Source: Bradyrhizobium sp. SZCCT0231 (lineage in GTDB: Bacteria; Pseudomonadota; Alphaproteobacteria; Rhizobiales; Xanthobacteraceae). From it: a stretch of DNA of 64,000 nt. How positions within the stretch are numbered: the stretch's first letter is position 1; each line of letters starts with the position of its first letter. Shown here in pieces: positions 8,841 through 17,022 of the stretch. The notes under the pieces are model-generated. The model searched no databases. It was not told where the DNA came from and saw only the letters and a program-made list of their open reading frames with translations. The translations under genes were made by a program, and so were the position numbers. The stretch lies in contig NZ_JAFCKP010000001.1 of the NCBI RefSeq assembly GCF_018130245.1, forward strand, positions 806,001 to 870,000, in the 5' to 3' direction.

Positions 8841-8946
8841 GTTTCGAGCTCCTTGAGAATGCGCCTGCCGGGCGCTCTTGAGCCTGAATACGAGATCGTC
8901 CTGCGGGGCGCATTCCGCGAACGGGACAATCGATTGCGATTTCAGG

Positions 8947-9765
8947 TCAGTGCGTGCGGCGTTCCGCCAGATATCGCGCGGGCGGCTTGCCGAGCGCCTT
9001 GCGGAACATGGTGACGAAGGCGCTCGCGCCTTCATAGCCGAGATCGAGCGCCACAGCCTGGACCGACGCCCCCTGATCGAGGCGCTGAAGTGCGATGAGG
9101 ATGTGGAGCTGCTGGCGCCATCGGCCGAAGCTCATGCCGGTCTCGCGTCGCAGGATGCGGGTGAGGGTTCTGGGAGCAACGCCCATGCGTCGGCCCCAGT
9201 CCTCGATCGTGGCGCGGTCGGAAGGGTCGGCCATCATCGCGCTCGCGATCCTGCGCAGCCGGGAATCGGCCGGCATGGGAAAACGCAGCTCTTCGACCGG
9301 TGCCAGCGAGAGCTGATCCAGCAGTACGGCCGCGATCCGCCCATCTGGTCCGTCCGCATCGTAGAGGGCCGGCATGTGCGTCGCATGGATCAGCAGACGT
9401 TCCAGCAGAGGGGAGATCGTCAGGGTGCAGCATTGCCGCGGCAGCGCCGGTACCGCATCCGGCTCCACGAACAGGCAATAGACCTCGACATTTCCGGCGA
9501 CGCTCACGCCATGCGCAACATGGCCGGGAATCCAGACAGCGCAGCGCGGCGGCACGATCCACATGTTTCGCCCGGCTTCCAGCCTCACGACGCCGCGCCG
9601 GGCCAAGACGAGCTCGTCCTTGCGATGGGCGTGCATGGCCACCTCGGTGCCCTTCGTGACCATTTCGCCGCCGAAGGCTGCGATGGCGCGCGGCACGTCC
9701 TCCGGGTTGAAATCAAAGGAGTCATCGGGACGAAGGTCGCCGTCGTCGAGCCGGAAGAAGGGCAT
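8947..9765 (-). CDS. AraC family transcriptional regulator
   Basis: A 272-residue regulator. The N-terminal half is a cupin-like sensor (TEVAMHAHRKDELVLARRGVV, then VPPRCAVWIPGHVAHG). The C-terminal 100 residues hold the two AraC helix-turn-helix motifs, with TIEDWGRRMGVAPRTLTRIL and ALDLGYEGASAFVTMFRKALG. It heads the minus-strand methyltransferase/reductase group. Regulators of this kind often switch on siderophore uptake genes when the chelate is bound, but the ligand here is unknown. Confidence 0.85.
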   Translation of the reverse strand: MPFFRLDDGDLRPDDSFDFNPEDVPRAIAAFGGEMVTKGTEVAMHAHRKDELVLARRGVVRLEAGRNMWIVPPRCAVWIPGHVAHGVSVAGNVEVYCLFVEPDAVPALPRQCCTLTISPLLERLLIHATHMPALYDADGPDGRIAAVLLDQLSLAPVEELRFPMPADSRLRRIASAMMADPSDRATIEDWGRRMGVAPRTLTRILRRETGMSFGRWRQQLHILIALQRLDQGASVQAVALDLGYEGASAFVTMFRKALGKPPARYLAERRTH

Positions 9766-10156
9766 GATGAGCGGATGGTCGATTTAGATGCGATTGACTG
9801 GCTCCGGCAATATCTGGTCCGCGGGTCCGACTTGCAATGCGAGCAGCCCCAATCTCGATCGGTTCTAACGGTGGATTCGCTGCGTCACGGCCTCCGCGAC
9901 ATGCGCCCCGGAAGATCAGTGGTGCGCCGCTGCGGCATCACGGATCCCTTTTCGTGGGCTGTCTTTCGGTGTAGCTCTGCGCCGGCTCGAGATGGCGGCG
10001 CCAACCCGTCGACGATCATGCAGGAGGCAGCACGGATGTCCCCGAAAGTTCAGATGTTCATGCCCTTCGTGGACAAGTTGGTGGCGGCGGCCAAGAGCCT
10101 CACGGTCGGCAATGGCCTCGACAGTGGATAGGCCAGTGTTGCCCGACGTGCGAGAC
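9766..10156 (+). other. Intergenic region with one small ORF
   Basis: These 391 bases separate the AraC gene from the MocR gene, which diverge from each other. The only supportable content is the small ORF at 10036-10131. I saw no convincing Fur, Irr or sigma-54 element. Confidence 0.6.
10036..10131 (+). CDS. Small ORF (31 aa) with perfect Shine-Dalgarno
   Basis: The ORF encodes 31 residues beginning MSPKVQMFMPFVDK. An exact AGGAGG sits 8 nt before the ATG, the best ribosome site in this part of the window. About 84% of its codons end in G or C, as in the surrounding genes. Residues 7-22 could form an amphipathic helix. It ends 25 nt before the MocR start, whose own ribosome site is weak. 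It may be a leader peptide coupled to mocR translation or an independent small protein. I do not recognise the family. Confidence 0.5.
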   Translation: MSPKVQMFMPFVDKLVAAAKSLTVGNGLDSG

Positions 10157-11701
10157 ATGAACAGCAGCCGTCATCCGAGCAGGCGCCTATCCCTTGCCGG
10201 GATACATATCGACCGGACCTCCGCGGTGCCGCTGCATTTGCAGATCGCGAAGCATATCCGGGACGGCATTCTGTGCGGCGCCTTTCCCTCAGGGACGCAA
10301 TTTCTCGGCTCGCGCGAGATCGCGCGTGAGCTGGGTTGCTCGCGAACCGTGGTGCTGACGGCATGGGATCTGCTCTACGCCGAAGGCTATCTTGAATCGA
10401 CGCCGCGCGGCAGTGTCATGGTGGCATCGGTCGCCTCGGCGCATGCGGAGCCATCGTCCGCGTTGCCTGCGGCCAGGCCCGCCCACATGTCGGAGCGCTG
10501 GCGGTCGCTGCTGGCCTTCGACTACGAGACCAACTGGCCGTCGGAGTTCAGTCCGGGCGCGCCTGACATTTCAACCTTTCCCTTCAAGGATTGGTCGCGC
10601 CTGCTGCGCCAGGCCTGGCAAAATCCAAGAGAGCAGGAGTGCCTCGATCTTCCGCCCGAAGGCCATCCGCAATTGCGGAGCGAGATCGCGAACTTCCTCG
10701 GCTCCGTGCGCGGTCTCGTTTGCTCGCCGGACGAGGTCGTCGTCACCTCCGGCACATCGGGGGCACTGGATTTCTGCAGCCGGATGATCCTCGATCCCGG
10801 CGACGAGGTCTGGGTCGAGGAACCCGGCTTCGTGGAGGCGCGATGGGCGCTCACCGCGGCTGGTGCAAGGCTCGTTCCTGTCCCGGTCGACGACAAGGGG
10901 CTGGTCGTCTCGGAAGGAATTCGGCGCGCACCGCGTGCGCGGCTGATTGTGGTCACGCCGTCGCATCAATATCCGCTCGGCGTCAGCATGGGGCTGGAGC
11001 GGCGGCTCGAGCTGCTCGATTGGGCCAACAGGAACGATGTCTGGGTGATCGAGGACGATTACAATTCGGAGTTCAGGCACCAGGACAGCATGATCGCCTC
11101 CTTGCGCTCGCTCGATCGCGAGGGGCGGGTGATCTATTTCGGCACCTTCTCCAAGATCATGATGCCGAACCTGCGGCTCGGATACCTGGTCGCGAACAGG
11201 CATTTCATCGAGGGGTTCTCGAAGGGCCGCGCGCGGATCGACGTGCACACCTCCGGCATCGGCCAGCTCGCTTTGGCCGAATTCATGCGGGAGGGACATT
11301 TGCTGCGGCATCTGCGCGCGATGCGGCGGGTTTATGCGAGCCGGCGAAAGGCGCTGATCGATGCGATCGCGGCGCTGATGCCGGATGACCTGACCGTGTC
11401 CTCCGCCGTCACCGGGTTGCATCTCGTCGCGCTGTTCACCGAGGCGATGCAAGCGCGCATGAGTGATCGCGAAGCGGCGGCTGCCCTGAAGCAGGCCGGC
11501 ATCCACGTACAGCCGCTGTCGCAGAACTTTCTGGAGCAGCCGACACGACAAGGCCTGGTGTTCGGCTACGGGCGGCTGCGCGTCGAGGATGCCTCGCCGC
11601 TGCTTGCGAGAATCGCGGCCTGCATCGGCAGCGGCTCCCGCAATGCATCATCAGCCCCAGAGATATCCTCTCGTACTGTCCGTACAATAAAGAGAGGCTG
11701 A
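10157..11701 (+). CDS. MocR/PdxR-type GntR regulator with aminotransferase domain
   Basis: A 514-residue regulator. The N-terminal GntR winged helix (about residues 20-90) carries PLHLQIAKHIRDGIL and SREIARELGCSRTVVL. The C-terminal fold-type I aminotransferase domain has VTSGTSGALDF, EDDYNSEFR and the pyridoxal-phosphate lysine in GTFSKIMMPNLRLGY. MocR regulators sense an amine or amino acid through PLP and usually control the adjoining genes. The hydantoin cluster begins 427 bp downstream in the same direction, so it is the likely target. The ATG at 10157 is preferred, though an in-frame ATG at 10112 is possible and would overlap the small ORF. Confidence 0.85.
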   Translation: MNSSRHPSRRLSLAGIHIDRTSAVPLHLQIAKHIRDGILCGAFPSGTQFLGSREIARELGCSRTVVLTAWDLLYAEGYLESTPRGSVMVASVASAHAEPSSALPAARPAHMSERWRSLLAFDYETNWPSEFSPGAPDISTFPFKDWSRLLRQAWQNPREQECLDLPPEGHPQLRSEIANFLGSVRGLVCSPDEVVVTSGTSGALDFCSRMILDPGDEVWVEEPGFVEARWALTAAGARLVPVPVDDKGLVVSEGIRRAPRARLIVVTPSHQYPLGVSMGLERRLELLDWANRNDVWVIEDDYNSEFRHQDSMIASLRSLDREGRVIYFGTFSKIMMPNLRLGYLVANRHFIEGFSKGRARIDVHTSGIGQLALAEFMREGHLLRHLRAMRRVYASRRKALIDAIAALMPDDLTVSSAVTGLHLVALFTEAMQARMSDREAAAALKQAGIHVQPLSQNFLEQPTRQGLVFGYGRLRVEDASPLLARIAACIGSGSRNASSAPEISSRTVRTIKRG

Positions 11702-12128
11702 ACCGACCGATATGCATAGCTCATAGGCAGTCGAATATCCCGCAGGGCCGATCGATCGCCTGCAAATTAGACAGACGATTTGGAGCGTTCGGATTGCAGT
11801 GCAGCGGACATCGCGATTTGCGCGGAGAAATCCGTGGTGCACTGCACGTTTGCCGCGTGGCGCGGTCTCTGCTCGCGTGCCGTCAGCGCGGGCAGCGCTG
11901 CACCAAAACGTGCAGCAGATGGGGCGGCGCGCGGCTGAGGTCGCGCACTGGTCTAGTGGTTTGCGACAACTCTGGCCCTATCCCGCGCCCATCGCTCTGT
12001 CGCACGCTCGCTCATGGTGGCATGACAGGGGATGCATGATGAGCGCTCTCGGTTCGGCATTCGAGGTGGCGATGGACGGGAAGCACCCGGCGTCCGGTTC
12101 GGACGTCACGCGTAGCTGACCCCCAGAC
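11702..12128 (+). other. Intergenic region upstream of hyuA
   Basis: This 427-base gap holds a pair of TGCA-centred inverted repeats (11795-11846) and a short frame at 12039-12119 that ends 9 nt before hyuA. A longer frame through 11799-12119 has no recognisable protein. No clear promoter could be assigned. Confidence 0.5.
11795..11846. promoter_or_regulatory. Inverted repeat pair, candidate operator for hydantoin genes
   Basis: TGCAGTGCA (11795-11803) and its exact reverse complement TGCACTGCA (11838-11846) are separated by 34 bp. The second sits inside the odd palindrome GTGCACTGCAC. Centre-to-centre distance is 43 bp, about four helical turns, which would suit two regulator dimers on one DNA face. 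The adjoining MocR protein is the obvious candidate binder; this is inference. Confidence 0.35.
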
Positions 12129-14138
12129 ATGAGCGCTTTCGAAAATCACTGGGAGGTCGGCACCGACATCGGCGGCACCTTCACCGACATCATCGCCATC
12201 CGGCGCGATTCCGCGGAGGCCCGGATCGCAAAAGTTCCGTCGCGCCCCGACGCGCCGGTTCAGGCGATGCTGGAGGCGATCGAGGCGGTCGGCCTGCGCA
12301 AGAGCGAGGTCAAGCGCTTCGTCCATGGCACCACGCGCGTGACCAACGCCATCGTCGAGAACCGGCTGCCGAAAGTGGCGCTGGTCGCGACCGAAGGCTT
12401 TGCCGACGTGCTGGAGATCGCGCGCTATCGCCGCCGCGACCTCTATCGGCTCGACATTCCGCCGAAATCGCCGCCGCTGGTTCCGCCCGAACGCTGCTTC
12501 GGGCTTGCCGAGCGCCTCGATCACGAGGGCCGGGTGCTGAAGGCGCTGGAAGAAGCGGAGATCGAACGCCTTGTGGCGTGGCTGAAAGAGACCGGCGTGC
12601 AGAGCGTCGCGGTGGCGCTGCTGCACGCCTATGCCAATCCGGTGCATGAAAAGATGCTGGGCGAGCGGCTCAAGGATGTGGTCGCTCACGTCTCGCTCTC
12701 GCACGAGGTCAACCCAGAGGCACGCGAATATGAGCGGACCTCGGCGACCGTGTTCAACGCCGCCGCGATGCCGATCGCGGTGGAATATCTCAGCGAGCTC
12801 GAGCAGCGGCTGCCGATCGGCCCCGGCCTGCAGGTGTTTCATTCCGCCGGCGCCATGATCCCGATTTCCGCGGTGAAGCGGCGGCCGCTGGTGATGGCGA
12901 TGTCGGGGCCTGCCGCCGGCGTCTCCGCGTCCGTCAGCATCGCGCGCCAGCTCGGCGCCTCGCGCATGCTGACCTTCGACATGGGCGGCACCACGACCGA
13001 CGTCTGCCTGATCGTCGACGGCCAGGCCGAGATGACCGACGGCCGCATGCTTGGCGACAAGCCGCTGCGCCAGCCGATGCTCGCGGTTCATTCCATCGGC
13101 GCGGGCGGCGGATCGATCGTGCGCAACGGTCCCGGCGGCCTCACGGTCGGGCCGGAGAGCGCCGGCTCCGAGCCGGGCCCGGCCTGCTACGGCCGCGGCG
13201 GCCATGAGCCAACGATTACCGATGCCAATGCGGTGCTCGGCTATCTCAATCCCGAGACCAAGCTTGGTGAGCGCATCGGGATCGATGTCGGGGCCGCAAA
13301 GCGCGTCATTGAACCGATCGCGCACGCGCTCGGGCTGAACCTGACAGAGACAGCGCTCGGCATCATCAAGGTCGCGAACGCGACCATGGCCCGTGCGCTC
13401 CGCCGCGTCACGGTCGAGCGCGGCATCGACGGCCGCGACTGCACGCTGCTTGCCTTCGGCGGCGGCGGCCCGATGCATGCCGCCGGTCTCGCCGATCTCT
13501 ACGGTATAGCAGAGGTGGTCGTGCCGAGCGCCTCGAGTGCGTTCTCGGCGCTGGGGTGCCTCACCGCCGATTTCAGCTTCCTGCAGCAACAGACTCTTCG
13601 CGCTGCCCTCGACGGCATCGATCTCGTGCGCGTGTCGGAGCGGATCGAGGCCTTGATTGCCGACGCCTCGGCGCCGCTTCTCGCCAATGGCGTTGCGAAG
13701 GCGGAGATCCAGGTCGAGCTGGTGGCCTTGATGCGCTATGCGGCGCAGAACGACGCCATTCCGGTATCCTTCGCGCTGCCGCTCGATGTCACCAGGCTCA
13801 AGCAGGATTTCCTGACGCGGCATCACGAATTGTTCGGCTATGCGACCGGCGAGCCTTGCGTCATCGAATCCGTGCGGGTGCAGGCGCGTCGCCCGTCGAC
13901 AACGGTCGTCCATCGGCCCGCGACAGCGGCCAGGGCGGTGTCTACGGGCACGCGCATCTGCTCGTTCGATGGCTTCCATGACATCGCAACCGCGATTATC
14001 GACCGCGCCTCGCTCACAGAGACCATCAACGGTCCGGCCATCATCGAAGACGCCTGGTCGACGGTGGTTGTGCCGCCGGGTTGGCAAGCGAAGCCTGATA
14101 CCGCCGGCAATCTATTCCTGACGCGGGGGGCGGCATGA
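12129..14138 (+). CDS. hyuA: Hydantoinase/oxoprolinase subunit A (HyuA family)
   Basis: A 669-residue ATP-dependent hydantoinase/5-oxoprolinase A subunit. The N-terminal phosphate-binding motif VGTDIGGTFTD (residues 10-20), the second motif TFDMGGTTTDV and GAGGGSI are those of the ASKHA-fold HyuA family. With HyuB these enzymes open cyclic amides (hydantoins, N-methylhydantoin, 5-oxoproline, lactams) using ATP. No good Shine-Dalgarno precedes the ATG; the start was placed by the family N-terminus. The stop overlaps the hyuB start (ATGA), indicating coupled translation of the two subunits. The exact substrate cannot be read from sequence. Confidence 0.9.
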   Translation: MSAFENHWEVGTDIGGTFTDIIAIRRDSAEARIAKVPSRPDAPVQAMLEAIEAVGLRKSEVKRFVHGTTRVTNAIVENRLPKVALVATEGFADVLEIARYRRRDLYRLDIPPKSPPLVPPERCFGLAERLDHEGRVLKALEEAEIERLVAWLKETGVQSVAVALLHAYANPVHEKMLGERLKDVVAHVSLSHEVNPEAREYERTSATVFNAAAMPIAVEYLSELEQRLPIGPGLQVFHSAGAMIPISAVKRRPLVMAMSGPAAGVSASVSIARQLGASRMLTFDMGGTTTDVCLIVDGQAEMTDGRMLGDKPLRQPMLAVHSIGAGGGSIVRNGPGGLTVGPESAGSEPGPACYGRGGHEPTITDANAVLGYLNPETKLGERIGIDVGAAKRVIEPIAHALGLNLTETALGIIKVANATMARALRRVTVERGIDGRDCTLLAFGGGGPMHAAGLADLYGIAEVVVPSASSAFSALGCLTADFSFLQQQTLRAALDGIDLVRVSERIEALIADASAPLLANGVAKAEIQVELVALMRYAAQNDAIPVSFALPLDVTRLKQDFLTRHHELFGYATGEPCVIESVRVQARRPSTTVVHRPATAARAVSTGTRICSFDGFHDIATAIIDRASLTETINGPAIIEDAWSTVVVPPGWQAKPDTAGNLFLTRGAA

Positions 14139-15715
14139 AGCTCGATCCGTTCGTCGTCGAGGTCATCAGGCACGGGCTCTCCGCGGCGGCCGAGGAGATG
14201 AGCCTGGTGATGACGCGCTCGGCGCGCTCGCCGCTGCTGCGCGAGGCCGGCGACCTGTCGTCCGCGATCACCGATGGCCATGGCGGCCTGGTCGGGCAGG
14301 GCCGCGACATTCCGATCCATCTCGGCGCGATGGCCTACACCATCCCCGAGCTGCTGAAGGTGATGCCGCGCGACAGCCTGAACGATGGCGATGTCGTGAT
14401 CTACAATGTCGGCGCGCTCGGCGGCAATCATCTCAACGACGTCAAGGTCGTGCGGCCCGTCTTCGTCGAGGGCGAGATCGTCGCCTTCGCGGTCAGCCTC
14501 GCGCACTGGCCTGATATCGGCGGCACCTGGCCCGGCAGCTACTTTGCCAAGGCCGTCGACACGTTCCAGGAGGCGCTGCGCATCCCGCCGGTGCTGATCG
14601 CGACCTCAGCCGGCCTCAACACGCCGATCGTGCAGCTGCTCAAGGCCAACGTTCGCGATGCCGAATCCTGCGAGGGCGATCTTCTTGCCCAGATTGCGGC
14701 AACCAAGGCCGGCGAGAAGCGCATCGTCGAGCTCTGCCGCGAGCACGGCAAGGCCGTCTTCACGGCGACGCAATCGCGCCTGCACGATCTCTCCGAAATC
14801 GAGATGCGCGAGGCACTGCGCGACCTGCCGGACGGCCTCTATGAGGGCGAGGACTACCTCGATGACGGCAGCGCGAACAACGCGCCGGCGCGCATCCATG
14901 TGAAGATCACCATTCGCGGCGACGAGGCGACCTTCGACCTCTCCGGAAGCTGTGACCGTGTCTCCAATTTCTGCAACACGACGCCGTTCATGGCGCGCTC
15001 GGCGGTGGCCTATGCTGCCCGCATCATGAGCGGTCGCGACATGCAGCAGAACGCCGGCGCGCTGCGGCCTCTGACCATCATCACGCGCCCGGGCTCGATC
15101 CTCGAGCCGGGCTGGACCGCGTCCGTTGCCGCCGGCAATCACGAGACCTCCATGCGCATCGTCGATGCGATCTTCCGCGCCATGCAGGACACCATTCCCG
15201 AGCGCCTGTCGGCTGGCGGGGCGACCACCGCGGGCGTGCTGTTCTTCGCCGAGCCGCGGCCGAACGGTTCGTGGAAGATGCTGTATGAGGTCCATGGCGG
15301 CGGCGAAGGCGCGCGGCACGATCGCGCCGGCATCTCTGCCACCCGCGTGCATCTGTCCAACACCTCGAACACGCCGGTCGAGGTGATCGAGGCGAACTAC
15401 GCGATCCGGCTCGAGCAGCAGGCCATCCGCCGGCAGTCGGGCGGCGCGGGAGCGCATCGCGGCGGTGACGGCTCCGTCCGCACCTACCGCATCCTCGCGC
15501 CATCGATGCACCTGACCACCTGCATCGAACGGATGGTGATGGCGCCCTGGGGCATGCAGGGCGGCGAATCCGGCAAGGCCTGCCGCATCTCGCTGGTCCG
15601 GCAGGGCGCCAACGTCGCGATCGACGGCAAGTCGAACCTGGTGTTGCAGCAAGACGATCTCGTCACGATCGAGATGTGTGGCGGTGGCGGCTACGGCGCC
15701 GCGGCGGCGAAGTGA
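14135..15715 (+). CDS. hyuB: Hydantoinase/oxoprolinase subunit B (HyuB family)
   Basis: A 526-residue HyuB-type subunit. It opens with LDPFVVEVIRHGLSAAAEEM, then SARSPLLREAGDLSSAI and GQGRDIPIHLGAM, and later contains GNHETSMRIVDAIF and a glycine-rich C-terminus (CGGGGYGAAAAK). This is the partner of HyuA in the ATP-dependent ring-opening amidohydrolase. Overlap with hyuA by 4 nt and the 11-nt gap to the aminotransferase gene place it in one operon. Length is normal for bacterial HyuB. Confidence 0.9.
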   Translation: MKLDPFVVEVIRHGLSAAAEEMSLVMTRSARSPLLREAGDLSSAITDGHGGLVGQGRDIPIHLGAMAYTIPELLKVMPRDSLNDGDVVIYNVGALGGNHLNDVKVVRPVFVEGEIVAFAVSLAHWPDIGGTWPGSYFAKAVDTFQEALRIPPVLIATSAGLNTPIVQLLKANVRDAESCEGDLLAQIAATKAGEKRIVELCREHGKAVFTATQSRLHDLSEIEMREALRDLPDGLYEGEDYLDDGSANNAPARIHVKITIRGDEATFDLSGSCDRVSNFCNTTPFMARSAVAYAARIMSGRDMQQNAGALRPLTIITRPGSILEPGWTASVAAGNHETSMRIVDAIFRAMQDTIPERLSAGGATTAGVLFFAEPRPNGSWKMLYEVHGGGEGARHDRAGISATRVHLSNTSNTPVEVIEANYAIRLEQQAIRRQSGGAGAHRGGDGSVRTYRILAPSMHLTTCIERMVMAPWGMQGGESGKACRISLVRQGANVAIDGKSNLVLQQDDLVTIEMCGGGGYGAAAAK

Positions 15716-15726
15716 GGGGACCCGCG

Positions 15727-17022
15727 ATGAGCAGATTGTTGCGAACCGGATTGAATGCGGGCGAGGCCGCGCCGATGGCCGTGGTCGGCGGCGAGGGCGT
15801 CTACTTTCATCTGTCGGATGGCCGCAAGCTGATCGACGGCAGCAACACCGGCGGCGGTCTCGGCCATCGCCATCCCGCGATGGTGGAGGCGATCCGCCGC
15901 GCGGCGGATACGCCTGTCGTGAACGAGGGATGGACCTGGGTCGGCCGCGAGCAGGCCGCCGACGACCTGATCGGCACCGCGTTCAAAGGCGAGGAGGATT
16001 GGGTCGGCGCGGTGCGCTTCTGCATCAGCGGCAGCGAGGCCAACGACATGGCGCTGTCGCTCTGTCAGGCGTTGACGCAGCGCTCCGCATTGGCAACGCG
16101 CGAGCGCGCCTATCACGGCATCACCGGCCTGTCGCGCAGCATGACGGTGCAGCCGCAATGGCACGGCGGACTCGCGGTCCACTCGGGCGGCTCGAAGCTG
16201 CCGGCACCGATGGCGCCGGTGCGGATTCTGCCGGCGCCGGATGGCGCGATCTATGGTGGGCCGACCAACAATACCCCGCCGAGCGAATATCTGGCGGATG
16301 CCCCGCGCCTGCTCTCGGACACGGCGGCAACGATCATCGACTACACCCAGGGCGGCATCTACTATGACGGCGCCTATCAGGATGAAGTGGCGAAGCGCGC
16401 GCGAGAGGCCGGTTCGTACTGGATCGCGGACGAGGTCGTCACCGGCGCGGGCCGTGCTGGGCGCTGGTTCGCATTCCAGGGCGCGCAGAGCCGTCCCGAT
16501 ATCGTGACGCTCGGAAAGTCGCTCGGCGGCGGTGCTGCAGCTGTGGCCGCTGTCGTGGTGTCCAAAGACATCGTCGAGCGGCTCAAGGGCACGAGCTGGC
16601 AGAATTACGGCACGCTGCGCGGTCATCCGATCAGCATGGCCGCCGTCAGCGCCTACCTGAAGGTCGTCACCGACGACAGGATTCTGGAGCACGTGCAAAA
16701 CCTGGAGAAGCTGTTCACCCGCCGCCTGCTCGCGATCGCGCAAAAGCACCCGAGCGTGCAGCGCGTGGCCGGGCAGGGGCTGCACTGGACGGTGGAGCTC
16801 TACGGCCCGGACTGGCGCACATGGCACGCCGACACCACGGAGGTGCCGATCGCCTCGCGCGTCGCGGAGCGCGCGCTGGAGGCCGGCGCCGTGATCGGCA
16901 CCAGCGGCGAGCAGACCTCGTTGTTCCTGGCGCCGCCGCTGGTGATCTCCGAGCGCGAAGCTGCGCTGCTGCTCGATGCGCTCGACCACGGCCTCGACAT
17001 CGCCGACAAGGAGCATGGGTGA
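15727..17022 (+). CDS. Class III aminotransferase (glutamate-1-semialdehyde aminomutase-like)
   Basis: A 431-residue PLP enzyme of aminotransferase class III. Family motifs: GGGLGHRHPAMVEAI, FCISGSEANDMAL, YWIADEVVTGAGRAG with the PLP-ring aspartate, and VTLGKSLGGG with the Schiff-base lysine. Start at 15727 is preceded by GAGGGGACC. It probably transaminates an amine or beta-amino acid released by ring opening in this pathway, or acts as an aminomutase. The last codons overlap the GTG start of the ligase gene. Confidence 0.85.
   Translation: MSRLLRTGLNAGEAAPMAVVGGEGVYFHLSDGRKLIDGSNTGGGLGHRHPAMVEAIRRAADTPVVNEGWTWVGREQAADDLIGTAFKGEEDWVGAVRFCISGSEANDMALSLCQALTQRSALATRERAYHGITGLSRSMTVQPQWHGGLAVHSGGSKLPAPMAPVRILPAPDGAIYGGPTNNTPPSEYLADAPRLLSDTAATIIDYTQGGIYYDGAYQDEVAKRAREAGSYWIADEVVTGAGRAGRWFAFQGAQSRPDIVTLGKSLGGGAAAVAAVVVSKDIVERLKGTSWQNYGTLRGHPISMAAVSAYLKVVTDDRILEHVQNLEKLFTRRLLAIAQKHPSVQRVAGQGLHWTVELYGPDWRTWHADTTEVPIASRVAERALEAGAVIGTSGEQTSLFLAPPLVISEREAALLLDALDHGLDIADKEHG

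Noticed and set aside
8148-9035. Longer methyltransferase start at 9035
   Set aside because: It would overlap the AraC gene by 89 bases and add 65 residues without family similarity; AAGGAGCT supports 8840.
11799-12119. 106-codon frame upstream of hyuA
   Set aside because: No recognisable family, no ribosome site at its start and arginine-rich content typical of chance frames in GC-rich DNA.
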